DNA of 64,000 nucleotides from Bacteroidales bacterium (GTDB taxonomy: Bacteria > Bacteroidota > Bacteroidia > Bacteroidales > UBA932): contig JAQVBQ010000005.1 in assembly GCA_028690215.1 (NCBI GenBank), positions 1 through 64,000 on the forward strand, given 5' to 3'. Of this stretch, positions 35,833-44,045 are shown in pieces. Numbering within the stretch: position 1 is the first letter of the stretch; each line of letters begins with the position of its first letter. The notes below the pieces were generated by a model. The model did not search any database. It was not told where the DNA came from and saw only the letters and a list, made by a program, of their open reading frames with translations. The position numbers and the translations under genes were made by a program.

Positions 35833-35879
35833 GGGGACAAGTTTACTAAAAATTTTTTGCTTGTCCACTTTTTGTCCCC
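35833..35879. repeat. Inverted repeat GGGGACAA/TTGTCCCC near the TPR-PAS gene start
   Basis: GGGGACAA (35833-35840) and TTGTCCCC (35872-35879) are perfect complements with a third half-site CTTGTCC at 35860-35866. The repeat lies between the two candidate starts of the TPR-PAS gene and just before the divergent outer-membrane gene. It could be an operator of the regulator. Confidence 0.4.
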
Positions 35880-35911
35880 CCTACTTTTTTTAGCATGTTA
35901 TAGCTCTGATA

Positions 35912-35919
35912 TATCTTTG
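35912..35919 (+). promoter_or_regulatory. Promoter -7 box of the outer-membrane barrel gene
   Basis: TATCTTTG matches TAnnTTTG. A T-rich stretch ends about 20 bp upstream and could serve as the -33 element. Transcription would start near 35926, 25 bases before the ATG. Confidence 0.6.
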
Positions 35920-35950
35920 CCACAAGTAAAAATTCAAATAATATATAAAG

Positions 35951-36505
35951 ATGAAAAAACTATCATTAATTCTGGCAGTCCTGGTACTTGTCATTCCTAA
36001 CAATGTGATGGCACAAAACAACCCGTCACTCTTTGGAAACAACAGCAAACACATTCGAGTTGGCGTTGGTGTCAACTCCTATGGTATTCCTATTGAAGCA
36101 TCATATGATCAGGGTTTTAAACAGAATCTTTTTGGTGTAAAGAAGCTGAATCTTGGTCTCGGTGGCTATATTGGATACTACGGTAATAAAGAAAGCATCG
36201 GTGTTTGGACTAATGGTCATGACTATGGATACAAATATTCACATATAATCATCGGTGCCAGAGGACTTTTCCACTATCCGTTTGTTCCCAAAATTGATAC
36301 CTATGCAGGATTGATGCTTGGTTATAACATTGCAAGCTCGAGCTATTATGGTGATGGAACAGATCCAGGAAATGCTTCTGCAGGTGGTTTTGCCTGGGGT
36401 GGTGTTGTAGGCGCACGTTATCAGTTCAATAAGCAGTGGGGTGTATATGCTGAGGCTGGATACTCAATATCCTATTTAAGCATTGGTTTGGTTTACAGTC
36501 TGTAG
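35951..36505 (+). CDS. Small outer-membrane beta-barrel protein
   Basis: This 184-residue protein has a signal peptide cleaved near VMAQ. The mature part is rich in Gly, Tyr and Ser with alternating hydrophobic strands (LGLGGYIGYYG, GARGLFHYPF, GGFAWGGVVGARYQF). It ends in an aromatic-rich strand (SISYLSIGLVYSL). This is the pattern of OmpW/OmpX-like small barrels. No substrate can be inferred. It is divergent from the TPR-PAS regulator with 139 bases between the starts. Confidence 0.75.
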   Translation: MKKLSLILAVLVLVIPNNVMAQNNPSLFGNNSKHIRVGVGVNSYGIPIEASYDQGFKQNLFGVKKLNLGLGGYIGYYGNKESIGVWTNGHDYGYKYSHIIIGARGLFHYPFVPKIDTYAGLMLGYNIASSSYYGDGTDPGNASAGGFAWGGVVGARYQFNKQWGVYAEAGYSISYLSIGLVYSL

Positions 36506-36610
36506 TTTAGTTTCTTGGGGTTAGTATTAAACGGCATTCTAAATAACCGGTTTTTAAATCTTTGTTCCTCTTTATTAGGTTGGGGAACGGTTTAAAAGCC
36601 GGTTTAATAT

Positions 36611-36650
36611 TTGGGAGTTGGGTTGAATTTATTCTCCCAACTTTTCTTTT
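36611..36650 (+). terminator. Terminator after the barrel gene
   Basis: TTGGGAG pairs with CTCCCAA (36611-36617 / 36634-36640), or GTTGGG with CCCAAC, followed by CTTTTCTTTT. It serves the plus-strand gene and overlaps the end of the convergent small membrane protein gene. Confidence 0.55.
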
Positions 36651-36847
36651 AGTTCTTTGATTGTGGCATCCTTATCCCGGGAATCGAGTTGATAATACTT
36701 TAGACTTGCCAGAAGGTAGATTATGACGAAGATATTGGCTGTCTCAGTGATGTCGAAATTTTCAAAATCAACGAATTTGCCAAGTAGCCATAGGACCATA
36801 AAAGCAAAAATGGAGATGATAGAAATGATTTTCAGAGATTTTTTCAT
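36629..36847 (-). CDS. Small membrane protein with two helices
   Basis: The ORF track starts at 36982, but a promoter lies at 36874-36905, inside that extension, so the true start is the ATG at 36847. This gives 72 residues: MKKSLKIISIISIFAFMVLWLLGKF (helix 1, about 5-24), a short acidic loop, ANIFVIIYLLASLKYYQL (helix 2, about 37-54) and a charged helical tail ending KELKEKLGE. The function is unknown. It is not adjacent to a toxin-like or transporter partner. Confidence 0.62.
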   Translation of the reverse strand: MKKSLKIISIISIFAFMVLWLLGKFVDFENFDITETANIFVIIYLLASLKYYQLDSRDKDATIKELKEKLGE

Positions 36848-36873
36848 GATGCAAGGTTTAGGAGTTTTCAAGT

Positions 36874-36905
36874 CAAATATATGGATTAATATTCTGTTGG
36901 ACAAA
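36874..36905 (-). promoter_or_regulatory. Promoter of the small membrane protein gene
   Basis: TTTG (36902-36905), a 20-bp spacer and TATATTTG (36874-36881) form a perfect Bacteroidota promoter on the minus strand. The start would be near 36867, about 20 bases before the ATG at 36847. Confidence 0.75.
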
Positions 36906-36931
36906 TAAATAAAAACTCCCAAGCCACGAAA

Positions 36932-37000
36932 TATTCTTCTATACTCGAATATGTTTGTGTAAGTATGAAAAAATTCTTTCATACTCGAAAATATTGTTTG
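36932..37000. repeat. Imperfect direct repeat ATTCTTnnATACTCGAA
   Basis: Two copies of ATTCTT-(CT/TC)-ATACTCGAA followed by AT-rich bases and GTTTG lie about 40 bp apart (ATACTCGAA at 36941 and 36981). They are in the divergent gap between the small membrane protein and the DUF4143 ATPase. They may be regulator sites. Confidence 0.45.
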
Positions 37001-37035
37001 AGAGCTTCCCTGTTTTCGTGAAAATGTAAAGTTAT

Positions 37036-37083
37036 ACTTTAGATATTCATGATAAAATAAAGTAGCACTTTAGATATTCATGA
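37036..37083. repeat. Direct repeat ACTTTAGATATTCATGA (two copies, 31-bp period)
   Basis: Two exact 17-base copies at 37036-37052 and 37067-37083, 31 bp apart (about three helical turns), lie 50-100 bases before the DUF4143-type ATPase. Binding of a regulator to the same face of the helix is a natural reading. Confidence 0.6.
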
Positions 37084-37134
37084 AAAATTTATATATTTAC
37101 TCTTGAAATTATACTGATAAAAAAATATTTTGTT

Positions 37135-38274
37135 ATGTTTTCTCGAAAAATTAATCTTCAAGATTCAGAAAATGAGAGCTTTTTTCTGTGGGGAGCCAGA
37201 CAAACCGGGAAAAGCACGTTATTACAACTGACTTTTCCCAATACCCGATATATAGACTTATTAAAATCAGACGAATTTGAACGTTATAATCGTCGTGCAT
37301 CATTATTGCGCGAAGAGTTAAGTTTGCTTCCGGAAAATGAGCTGATTATAATAGATGAAATTCAGAAAATTCCGGAATTACTCGATGAGGTGCAATGGCT
37401 AATGACCAATAAAAATCATCGGTTTATCTTAAGCGGATCAAGTGCACGCAAGCTGAGACGCAGTGGCGTAAACCTGTTAGGCGGCAGAGCTATCCGCAAA
37501 CACTTGTATCCATTTGTAAGTGCAGAGATTCCGGATTTTGATCTGATAAAAGCCTGCAACAATGGTATGATGCCAAGACACTATTTGGTAGATGATGCCA
37601 GCAAGCGTATTCACGCTTATGTTGGTGATTATTTGCAACAAGAAATTAAAGCCGAAGCTCTTACCAGAAATTTGAAAACATTTTCACATTTTATGGAAAT
37701 AGCGGCTTTGAGTAATGGCGAAATTCTTAATTATAGCAATATTGCATCGGAGTGTGGCGTAAGTGCTCCTACGGTAAAAGAGTATTTTTCTATCCTGGAG
37801 GAGACTCTTATAGGCTACACAATTCCGGCTTTTACCAGAAATGTAAAACGCAGAGTTATTCAGTCTCCTAAATTTTACTATTTTGACGTAGGTGTTGCCA
37901 ATTTCCTGCTTAAAAGGAGATCTCTTTTACCGGGCTCTGCAGAGTTTGGTAATGCATTCGAACACTTTATCATACAGGAAATAATTGCTTATATTGGGTA
38001 CTCAGAGTCTCAGCACTCATTGTCATATTGGCGTACAACTTCAGGATACGAAGTAGATGCAGTTATTGGAAATGCCAATGTTGCTATTGAAATTAAATCG
38101 ACTGAAGAGGTGCATTCACATCATACAAGAGGATTGAAGGCATTTTCAGACGAATTTCCCAGCGCTCGTCTGATAATTGTCTCTATGGACAAGAATCCCC
38201 GCAGGATGAATGAAATAGATGTTCTGCCGGCTATGAATTTCTTGACAATGTTGTGGAATGGGGAGGTGTTTTAG
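37135..38274 (+). CDS. AAA ATPase with DUF4143 domain
   Basis: This 379-residue protein has Walker A GARQTGKST (about 20-28), Walker B ELIIIDEIQ (about 68-76) and a sensor-like FILSGSSARKLRR. The C-terminal DUF4143 region carries a winged helix (NYSNIASECGVSAPTVKEYF) and a PD-(D/E)XK-like core, GYEVDAVIG with AIEIKS, as in other members. These genes are common and mobile in Bacteroidota; their physiological role is not established. Two sets of direct repeats lie upstream. It ends 22 bases before the convergent XRE gene. Confidence 0.88.
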   Translation: MFSRKINLQDSENESFFLWGARQTGKSTLLQLTFPNTRYIDLLKSDEFERYNRRASLLREELSLLPENELIIIDEIQKIPELLDEVQWLMTNKNHRFILSGSSARKLRRSGVNLLGGRAIRKHLYPFVSAEIPDFDLIKACNNGMMPRHYLVDDASKRIHAYVGDYLQQEIKAEALTRNLKTFSHFMEIAALSNGEILNYSNIASECGVSAPTVKEYFSILEETLIGYTIPAFTRNVKRRVIQSPKFYYFDVGVANFLLKRRSLLPGSAEFGNAFEHFIIQEIIAYIGYSESQHSLSYWRTTSGYEVDAVIGNANVAIEIKSTEEVHSHHTRGLKAFSDEFPSARLIIVSMDKNPRRMNEIDVLPAMNFLTMLWNGEVF

Positions 38275-38296
38275 AATTGACTGAATATTTATTGGA

Positions 38297-39019
38297 TTAA
38301 TCTAGAAAACCAGTGCCAAATGGACTTTCCGCATTGGGAGAGTAGTCCCTATAAAATCCAATTCTTTTGCGTGGATTTTGGGAATTTAATACTCCCGTTC
38401 CAAAACTTCCACTAAAGCCGTCATTGCAAATAACTTCGCAATCGAGATTTACTAATAAGTTGAAAAGATCAAACTCTATCTTTTTATAGTGGATTACAAT
38501 ACCAATTTTCTGCAAGTCATTTTTTATTTTTATAAGACTGTCAAGAGTCAGACTATGAGTAAAGGCAACCTCAACTCTTTTGATTGATTTATTATCATTC
38601 ATCTGAATTGAAAGACTTTTTTTGGTTTTTAATCTTTCAGTCTGATCTTCTGCATTTAGGAAATTAACACATAATAGAGTGATTAGGATAATCGAAGCTG
38701 TTAAAATTGAAATTTTTCTCATTGCTTTAGTTTTAAAATTAAACAAATCTTTCACATACCATAAAATAGTGTGTTTACCTGTGTTTAAACTTTGCTTTTC
38801 AGAGTTAACTTCATCACCGGTATTTGAAGACTCAAAAAACTCAAAACCAATAGTTTCGGAAATTGTTTTAATAGTGTAAGCCCGTGGTTCAACTAAACCA
38901 GATTCAATGCGTTGAATTGTACGCGTGGTAATTCCGCATTTTTCGGCAACCTCTTCTTGAGTTAGCCCTTTGGCTCTTCTAATCTCAAGTAACTTTTTCC
39001 CAAACAATTGTTTTTCCAT
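38297..39019 (-). CDS. Membrane-anchored XRE-family regulator
   Basis: This 240-residue protein starts with a clear XRE helix-turn-helix (about 8-60; LEIRRAKGLTQEEVAEKCGI). A linker leads to one membrane helix (about 103-121; ISILTASIILITLLCVNFL). The rest (about 125-240) would be extracytoplasmic and ends with short Gly/Phe motifs (GFSGSFGTGVL and SPFGTGFLD). A similar C-terminal region is known to me from Bacteroidota M56/BlaR-like proteins, so the tail may be a sensor. DNA binding could thus be linked to an envelope signal. Confidence 0.75.
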   Translation of the reverse strand: MEKQLFGKKLLEIRRAKGLTQEEVAEKCGITTRTIQRIESGLVEPRAYTIKTISETIGFEFFESSNTGDEVNSEKQSLNTGKHTILWYVKDLFNFKTKAMRKISILTASIILITLLCVNFLNAEDQTERLKTKKSLSIQMNDNKSIKRVEVAFTHSLTLDSLIKIKNDLQKIGIVIHYKKIEFDLFNLLVNLDCEVICNDGFSGSFGTGVLNSQNPRKRIGFYRDYSPNAESPFGTGFLD

Positions 39020-39037
39020 TCAAACAAGGATTTAATT

Positions 39038-39045
39038 CAAAATTA
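39038..39045 (-). promoter_or_regulatory. Possible promoter -7 box of the XRE gene
   Basis: TAATTTTG fits TAnnTTTG, 19 bases before the ATG at 39019. No clear -33 element is seen. Confidence 0.4.
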
Positions 39046-39179
39046 TGTTTAACCTAAAGCTCCGCCAATGATTTATATTGTATTTTATATGACATTCTCA
39101 CGACACGACTATGTATTTGATTCATTCATGGGGTCTAAATTATTTTGGATATTATTTGTTACTCATTAAACCTAATGGA

Positions 39180-40013
39180 TTAGTAGTCATTAATGTCTTC
39201 TTTTTTCAATAATGTTCGTTTACTGGAGTCTTGTAAAATCTTCATTTGCTGAATTGCTATTTTATTAAGTTTTATCAAACGTTCCTTTTGTGATAACTTC
39301 TCATTGATAAAAACGGCATTTAAGTTTTCCATGTTTGAAAGGCAAATTAATTCATTTATTGTTGCAAAATCACGGATATTTCCATCTAAATCAGGGTTTG
39401 AATCTCTCCATTGCTTAGCCGTTATCCCAAATAATGCAACATTTAGAACATCTGCTTCATTAGCATATATTATTGATGTTTGAACTGGACATAGTTCTTC
39501 AGGGATGAGATTTCTTTTAATAGCATCTGTATGTATATGGTAATTCAATTTCGCTAGTTCTCGTTTAGCTGTCCAACCTAGTTGTTTTTGTTCTTCTTCT
39601 TTTAGTCGTTGAAATTCATTGATTAAATACAATTTAAAGGTCACGCTGATAGCTGAGCCAAATTCAAATGCGATATCCTTATGAGCGAAAGTCCCTCCAT
39701 ATTTACCTTTTTTTACAATGATTCCAATAGCATTTGTTTTCTCTATCCATTCAGAAACACTTAAAACAAAACTTGGAAGACCAGCCTGTATTTTAAAGTG
39801 GTCAAATTCGACCACTTTAAATTTTGGATTATTGATTTGTTCCCAAGTGCCAAGAAATTCAAGAGTATAGCGACCTCTTAGCCAGTTTTTAATTATATCA
39901 GCGGCTCTACTTTCACTTTCTTTAGCATTTGCCATATCAGTAAGAGATATATAATCTCTATCTTCAACTGTTATGATTGTGATTTCATTTTCTTTGACAT
40001 TGATTTTTGCCAT
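39180..40013 (-). CDS. KilA-N domain protein
   Basis: This 277-residue protein has an N-terminal KilA-N domain (about 18-140; DYISLTDMANAKESESRAAD, then IKNWLRGRYTLEFLGTWE and GTFAHKDIAFEFGSAIS), a DNA-binding fold of phage anti-repressors. The C-terminal half (KELAKLNYHIHTDAIKRNLI onward) is alpha-helical and typical of stand-alone bacterial members. No phage genes are nearby. It lies between the XRE regulator and a hairpin-repeat region next to tRNA-Ser, so it could be a remnant of a former integrated element, but no att-like repeats are seen. Confidence 0.83.
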   Translation of the reverse strand: MAKINVKENEITIITVEDRDYISLTDMANAKESESRAADIIKNWLRGRYTLEFLGTWEQINNPKFKVVEFDHFKIQAGLPSFVLSVSEWIEKTNAIGIIVKKGKYGGTFAHKDIAFEFGSAISVTFKLYLINEFQRLKEEEQKQLGWTAKRELAKLNYHIHTDAIKRNLIPEELCPVQTSIIYANEADVLNVALFGITAKQWRDSNPDLDGNIRDFATINELICLSNMENLNAVFINEKLSQKERLIKLNKIAIQQMKILQDSSKRTLLKKEDINDY

Positions 40014-40185
40014 AATGCGTAATTATTAATTTGCTTGCCATCTGAATTTTAGCCGGAAGTGTAAATTTATGTTATAGGGTTCTAATTAGCAAATCCTGAA
40101 AGATAAATTGACATACCTCCTTTACTCTTTTTGCAGAGATTTTCGCTTCATTCAGTTGAATGGGATTAGGTATCATATAAATTTT

Positions 40186-40286
40186 GGGGGATTGCCTCGC
40201 ATAGCAAGGCGTTCCCTAGGTGGGATTACTTAGCTCCGCTCAGTGATACCCAATTAGGGGATTGCCTCACTTTGTTCGGCTTTCCC
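40186..40286. repeat. Cluster of GGGGATTGCC hairpin repeats
   Basis: Two hairpin units, GGGGATTGCCTCGC...AAGGCGTTCCC (40186-40215) and GGGGATTGCCTCAC...CGGCTTTCCCC (40257-40286), flank a third weaker hairpin (GGGATTACT...AGTGATACCC, 40222-40251). The repeats share a stem-base sequence and look like REP-type elements. The gap from 40014 to 40423 otherwise holds only a small ACGGC-CTTCG-GCCGT hairpin (40318-40332) and the tRNA terminator; no gene is visible. Confidence 0.5.
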
Positions 40287-40347
40287 CAGTGCGGGAGCTT
40301 CAAAACAATAAAAGCAACGGCCTTCGGCCGTATAAAGCAAAAATGAA

Positions 40348-40379
40348 AAGACCGCCTTCAAGCAAGCTTGGGCGGTCTT
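40348..40379. terminator. Terminator of tRNA-Ser (bidirectional shape)
   Basis: AAGACCGCC and GGCGGTCTT form a perfect 9-bp stem with a 14-base loop. A run of eight T follows on the plus side and TTCATTTTT on the minus side, so it can end transcription of tRNA-Ser. Confidence 0.75.
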
Positions 40380-40423
40380 ATCTTTTTTTTGCTTTACTCC
40401 TTTGGAGTTTGCTTTAATTGTTT

Positions 40424-40513
40424 TGGCGGTGAGGGGGGGATTCGAACCCCCGGAACCCTTACGAGTTCGGCAGTTTAGCAAACTGCTGGTTTCAGCCACT
40501 CACCCACCTCACC
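40424..40513 (-). tRNA. tRNA-Ser (anticodon GCU)
   Basis: The minus strand folds as a class II tRNA. Acceptor arms are GGTGAGG and CCTCACC, discriminator G is followed by encoded CCA, and the anticodon arm is GCAGT-TTGCTAA-ACTGC. A long variable arm (GAACTCGTAAGGGTTC) and a T-arm with GGTTCGAATCC complete it. It has its own promoter and terminator. Confidence 0.97.
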
Positions 40514-40563
40514 AGATCCTTGGGTTTGTTGCTTCTTAACTATCGTTTTCGATGCAAGGACTG

Positions 40564-40593
40564 CAAAGATATGAATTTCTTTTTATGAACAAA
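40564..40593 (-). promoter_or_regulatory. Promoter of tRNA-Ser
   Basis: TTTG (40590-40593), an 18-bp spacer and TATCTTTG (40564-40571). It has the same -7 octamer as the tRNA-Pro promoter. The start would be near 40557. Confidence 0.8.
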
Positions 40594-40627
40594 AAATTGT
40601 TCTGAGGTTTTGCGTGCTACTGGGTGT

Positions 40628-41593
40628 TTACTTCTGAGGTTTTGCTATGTTCTCGCGCATTTCTGTATCAGCTTGGATATTGCGGAACTTGTAGTAATCC
40701 ATTATACCCATGTTGCCGTTACGGAAGGCTTCTGCCATTGCTAGTGGAATCTGTGCCTCTGCCTCTATAACTTTTGCGCGGGCCTCCTGAGCCTTTGCCT
40801 TCATCTCTTGTTCAAGTGCTACTGCCATAGCGCGTTTTTCCTCAGCTCTTGCCTGGGCTATGTTCTTGTCAGCATTTGCCTGGTCCATCTGAAGCACTGC
40901 ACCGATGTTCCTTCCGATATCTATATCGGCTATGTCAATAGAGAGTATTTCGAATGCTGTTCCTGCGTCCAGACCTTTGTCAAGAACTACTTTGGAGATT
41001 GAATCAGGATTCTCCATAACGGATTTGTGGGACTCGGCAGAACCAATGCTTGATACAATACCTTCACCAACCCTTGCAAGAACGGTCTCTTCACCTGCGC
41101 CACCTACAAGTTGCTTGATATTTGCCCTGACAGTCACACGAGCTTTTGCGATAAGCTGGATACCATCTTTTGCAACGGCTGTTACAGGAGGGGTGTTGAT
41201 CACCTTTGGATTGACAGACATCTGTACTGCTTCGAAAACGTCTCGTCCTGCGAGATCTATTGCAGCTGCCATCTTGAAATTGAGGGAAATATTTGCTTTG
41301 TCGGCAGATATTAAGGCGTTTACGACATTCGGCACATTGCCTTTGGCGAGATAGTGGGCTTCAAGTTCGTTTGCGTTAAGCTCGAGACCGGCTTTTGTGC
41401 CTGTTACCATTGCCATCACTATGGTTCCTGGAGGAACTTTTCTCCATCTCATCAAAACAAGTTGTAAAAGTGAGATCCTGACACCTGAAATCAGAGCCTG
41501 AAACCAAAGTGTTACAGGGAAAAACCAAAGCAGTATGGTCAGACCTACTATTGAGATACCAATCCATACAAGAAACATTGTCATACTTTCCAT
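40628..41593 (-). CDS. floA: Flotillin-like protein FloA
   Basis: This 321-residue SPFH-family membrane scaffold organises functional membrane domains. An N-terminal hydrophobic hairpin ([20 protein letters not shown] plus a second short segment) anchors it on the inner face. The SPFH domain contains [22 protein letters not shown] and the helical part [34 protein letters not shown], with EA-rich repeats. It starts three bases after nfeD, the usual partner of flotillins. Confidence 0.92.
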   Translation of the reverse strand: MESMTMFLVWIGISIVGLTILLWFFPVTLWFQALISGVRISLLQLVLMRWRKVPPGTIVMAMVTGTKAGLELNANELEAHYLAKGNVPNVVNALISADKANISLNFKMAAAIDLAGRDVFEAVQMSVNPKVINTPPVTAVAKDGIQLIAKARVTVRANIKQLVGGAGEETVLARVGEGIVSSIGSAESHKSVMENPDSISKVVLDKGLDAGTAFEILSIDIADIDIGRNIGAVLQMDQANADKNIAQARAEEKRAMAVALEQEMKAKAQEARAKVIEAEAQIPLAMAEAFRNGNMGIMDYYKFRNIQADTEMRENIAKPQK

Positions 41594-41596
41594 ATC

Positions 41597-42064
41597 TTAT
41601 CTATTAATTTGTTTTACAATTATTTTGGAATCTTCGATCTGAACGATCTCAACCTCTCTGCCATTATCTATCACCCCCTGCAGCGAGCTTACCTCAAAAA
41701 CAGAACCATTGAAACGGGCCTTTCCCATCGGGGATATCCTGCTCAATGTAACACCGGTGTTACCCACCTTTAATCCTCTTGATTCCGGGTGTTCCGAGAC
41801 TTTTGACTTGATGCTCTCTTTCAGTGAAATGTTTTTCCAAGTCTTAGACCTTAAGATTATTACAGTTGTTGCAAGAGTAAGCACTATTACAACCCCTAGA
41901 ACTATCAGCCCGGTAGTCTGACCGAACTGTGTGAAAGCAAGGTAAATAGATCCTAAAATCGAAGCCAGGCCTAGAATTCCTGCAACTCCAAAACCGGGTA
42001 TAATGAGCAATTCAACAATCAAAAGTATGAGCCCTATAAATATTAGAGTAATTATCAGAGACAT
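41597..42064 (-). CDS. NfeD-like membrane protein (short form)
   Basis: This 155-residue protein has three or four membrane helices in the first 80 residues (ITLIFIGLILLIVELLIIPGFGVAGILGLAS and so on) and a C-terminal OB-fold domain (LKVGNTGVTLSRISPMGKARFNGSVFEV). It lacks the ClpP-like protease domain of long NfeD proteins. Short forms pair with flotillins, as here: it overlaps no gene but is three bases from floA and ten bases from the PD40/SPOR gene. Confidence 0.88.
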   Translation of the reverse strand: MSLIITLIFIGLILLIVELLIIPGFGVAGILGLASILGSIYLAFTQFGQTTGLIVLGVVIVLTLATTVIILRSKTWKNISLKESIKSKVSEHPESRGLKVGNTGVTLSRISPMGKARFNGSVFEVSSLQGVIDNGREVEIVQIEDSKIIVKQINR

Positions 42065-42074
42065 ATTATTTGTG

Positions 42075-43931
42075 TTATTTGTTTTCTATCGTTTCAATGG
42101 TTACCCCCTCGGCTGCAAGTTCCCCTAGTGCTGATACAACAGCTTCTGCGTCGGTTTTGTTGGCAAATGGACCAACAAAATAGATGTTCTTGCCTTCAAC
42201 AGGTTTCATGGCTATGTCCTTATCGGTACTCTTTCTGATAATTTCCAGAACCGGCTGTGGGATTCCCTCGGGATAATTTGTCAGCCTAATCTGATAAGTG
42301 TTTGCTGCAGCCACTTTGTCCTCCAACAATCGGGCGCTTTTAACACTTATGCTTTCACCCTCGTTGTATGCAGAAAGGGTAGCATCCCTGAATCCTTTGG
42401 ATTTTATTTTCTGAAAAGCTGCACTAGCTTCACGGTATGAATAGAATCTGCCTGCTGAATAGTTGTATTTACCTGTCTTTGTCTTTCTTTCAAAGATAGG
42501 AGATATTCTTTTAAAATAAGAAGAATCTACCTGATTTTCAACTAAAAAAAGCTGTACTGTATAAAACAGATCTTCCGGAACCTCCTTCTCCTCAACCAAT
42601 GTCATAGGGCCTTCAGTTTTAAAAGTATAATCAGCCATCACTACAGGTTCCAGAACCTCCATAAATGGAAGTTTCCCGTAAAGTGCCAGTTTTACCTTTA
42701 ATGGTCCTGCAATTGTCTCTTCTTCCTGCTTTTCTTCTATAGGTTCCTCCCGCGAGATTATCATACCCCTGCTCAGAAAATCCATCTCTCTCTTCTGTAT
42801 GGCTTGGTTTGAAGCCATAAGTTTCGACTGTTTTTCAAGTAGCGTCATCTCGTCCTCTCCGATTTTTTTTGCAAGAGAGGCCTTTTCCTCTTCATTGCTT
42901 GCGGAGCTCAAGAGTGCCCTGTTTGAATTTATCAATCTGATGCTCTCGTCGATCTCAGACTGCAATTTCCGGAACTCCTTTATCATCTTTGTGTACTCAC
43001 TTGTCTCAGGATTTGCCCTGATGGTATCGGACGGATCAGACTTGTTTTCCTGTTTTTTATAACTGCCACCACGGAGTGAAGAGATCCACACAGCCTCTTC
43101 GTTGGTTGTTACGGAACTCCTGACAGGATTGCTTTCAAACCCAAGTTTGTATAGTTTTATGGAATCACGGGAATGACAATCCCTGTTTGAGGCAAAAACG
43201 GAAAACTCTCCGCTCTCTGTGTCCATAAAGAGATAATCATCGTCAGGTGAAGAGTAGGGGAATCCAAGATTCTGAGGGGTGTCCCAAATCTTCAGCTTCT
43301 CATCCCAATAGCTTACATAGAGGTCAAAACCACCCATGCCGGATAAACCGTTTGATGAGAAATATAGTTTTTTGCCGTCTCTGCTTATATATGGCAGTAT
43401 CTCGTCTTCCTGTGAGTTTACTGTCGTGAGGGGTTCGGGGCTTGACCACTTGGTCTCATCTATTCTCTTAATGTTGAAAATATCCCATTTTCCGTCAGAA
43501 TCCTGTGCTGAAAAAAATATCACATCGCTATCGGTCTTTTTCATCAGCACATTGTTGATCGGGTAATCCTTCTTATTTTTGTTCAGACCGGGAGGTACAA
43601 GTATCCAGGTACTATCAGGAATGTCAGGGTAGTAGAGGAAGAAGTCCTTCAATGGAACAACTGCAGAGCCGTACACCTCTGGCCTTGCTCCGTACTCCAG
43701 CATGCTCAGCCCGTTTTCACAATTGGCAATGCTCGACACCATGGCTTTCTTCATAGAAGCATCCTCGCTTGTCTCAAGGATCTCTTTGTATATTGAAATT
43801 GCTTCCTGGAACCGGTAGTTTCTTCTCAACTCCTCAGCAGAAATGTACTTTGATTTTATATCAGGAGTTTGTCCGAATATAAGACCACCAGCAAGTAGGA
43901 AAAAGGGAAGCAAGCGGATAGACTTATTCAT
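42075..43931 (-). CDS. Secreted PD40-repeat protein with C-terminal SPOR-like repeats
   Basis: This 618-residue protein has a Sec signal (cleavage near GLIFGQ). A short TPR-like stretch (ELRRNYRFQEAISIYKEIL) is followed by PD40-type beta-propeller repeats (about 140-255; EDEILPYISRDGKKLYFSSN, SPDDDYLFMDTE). A coiled coil follows (about 310-385), then two SPOR-like modules (YTVQLFLVENQVDSS...KYNYSAGRFYSYREASAAFQ; IYFVGPFANKTDAEAVVSAL). The design fits an envelope protein that binds peptidoglycan. It is the first gene of a probable operon with nfeD and floA. Confidence 0.78.
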   Translation of the reverse strand: MNKSIRLLPFFLLAGGLIFGQTPDIKSKYISAEELRRNYRFQEAISIYKEILETSEDASMKKAMVSSIANCENGLSMLEYGARPEVYGSAVVPLKDFFLYYPDIPDSTWILVPPGLNKNKKDYPINNVLMKKTDSDVIFFSAQDSDGKWDIFNIKRIDETKWSSPEPLTTVNSQEDEILPYISRDGKKLYFSSNGLSGMGGFDLYVSYWDEKLKIWDTPQNLGFPYSSPDDDYLFMDTESGEFSVFASNRDCHSRDSIKLYKLGFESNPVRSSVTTNEEAVWISSLRGGSYKKQENKSDPSDTIRANPETSEYTKMIKEFRKLQSEIDESIRLINSNRALLSSASNEEEKASLAKKIGEDEMTLLEKQSKLMASNQAIQKREMDFLSRGMIISREEPIEEKQEEETIAGPLKVKLALYGKLPFMEVLEPVVMADYTFKTEGPMTLVEEKEVPEDLFYTVQLFLVENQVDSSYFKRISPIFERKTKTGKYNYSAGRFYSYREASAAFQKIKSKGFRDATLSAYNEGESISVKSARLLEDKVAAANTYQIRLTNYPEGIPQPVLEIIRKSTDKDIAMKPVEGKNIYFVGPFANKTDAEAVVSALGELAAEGVTIETIENK

Positions 43932-43993
43932 AGATCAACAAAATATAGTAGCTAACAAAAGTACGAATTTCTTTATATATTGGGAAAAAATAC

Positions 43994-44001
43994 TAATTTT
44001 G
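43994..44001 (+). promoter_or_regulatory. Promoter -7 box of secDF
   Basis: TAATTTTG matches TAnnTTTG; the start would be near 44008, 38 bases before the ATG. No TTTG -33 element is visible. Confidence 0.5.
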
Positions 44002-44045
44002 TGCCCTAATTTCCTTGAATTATATATAATTTAAATTAAATATTC

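Noticed and set aside
36614-36650. Hairpin as a small RNA gene
   Set aside because: Short and followed by T-rich sequence; a terminator explains it better.
36932-37083. CRISPR array
   Set aside because: Only two copies of each repeat, spacers too short or unequal, and no cas genes.
40254-40499. ORF of 81 codons on the minus strand
   Set aside because: It is made of tRNA-Ser, the terminator and the hairpin repeats.
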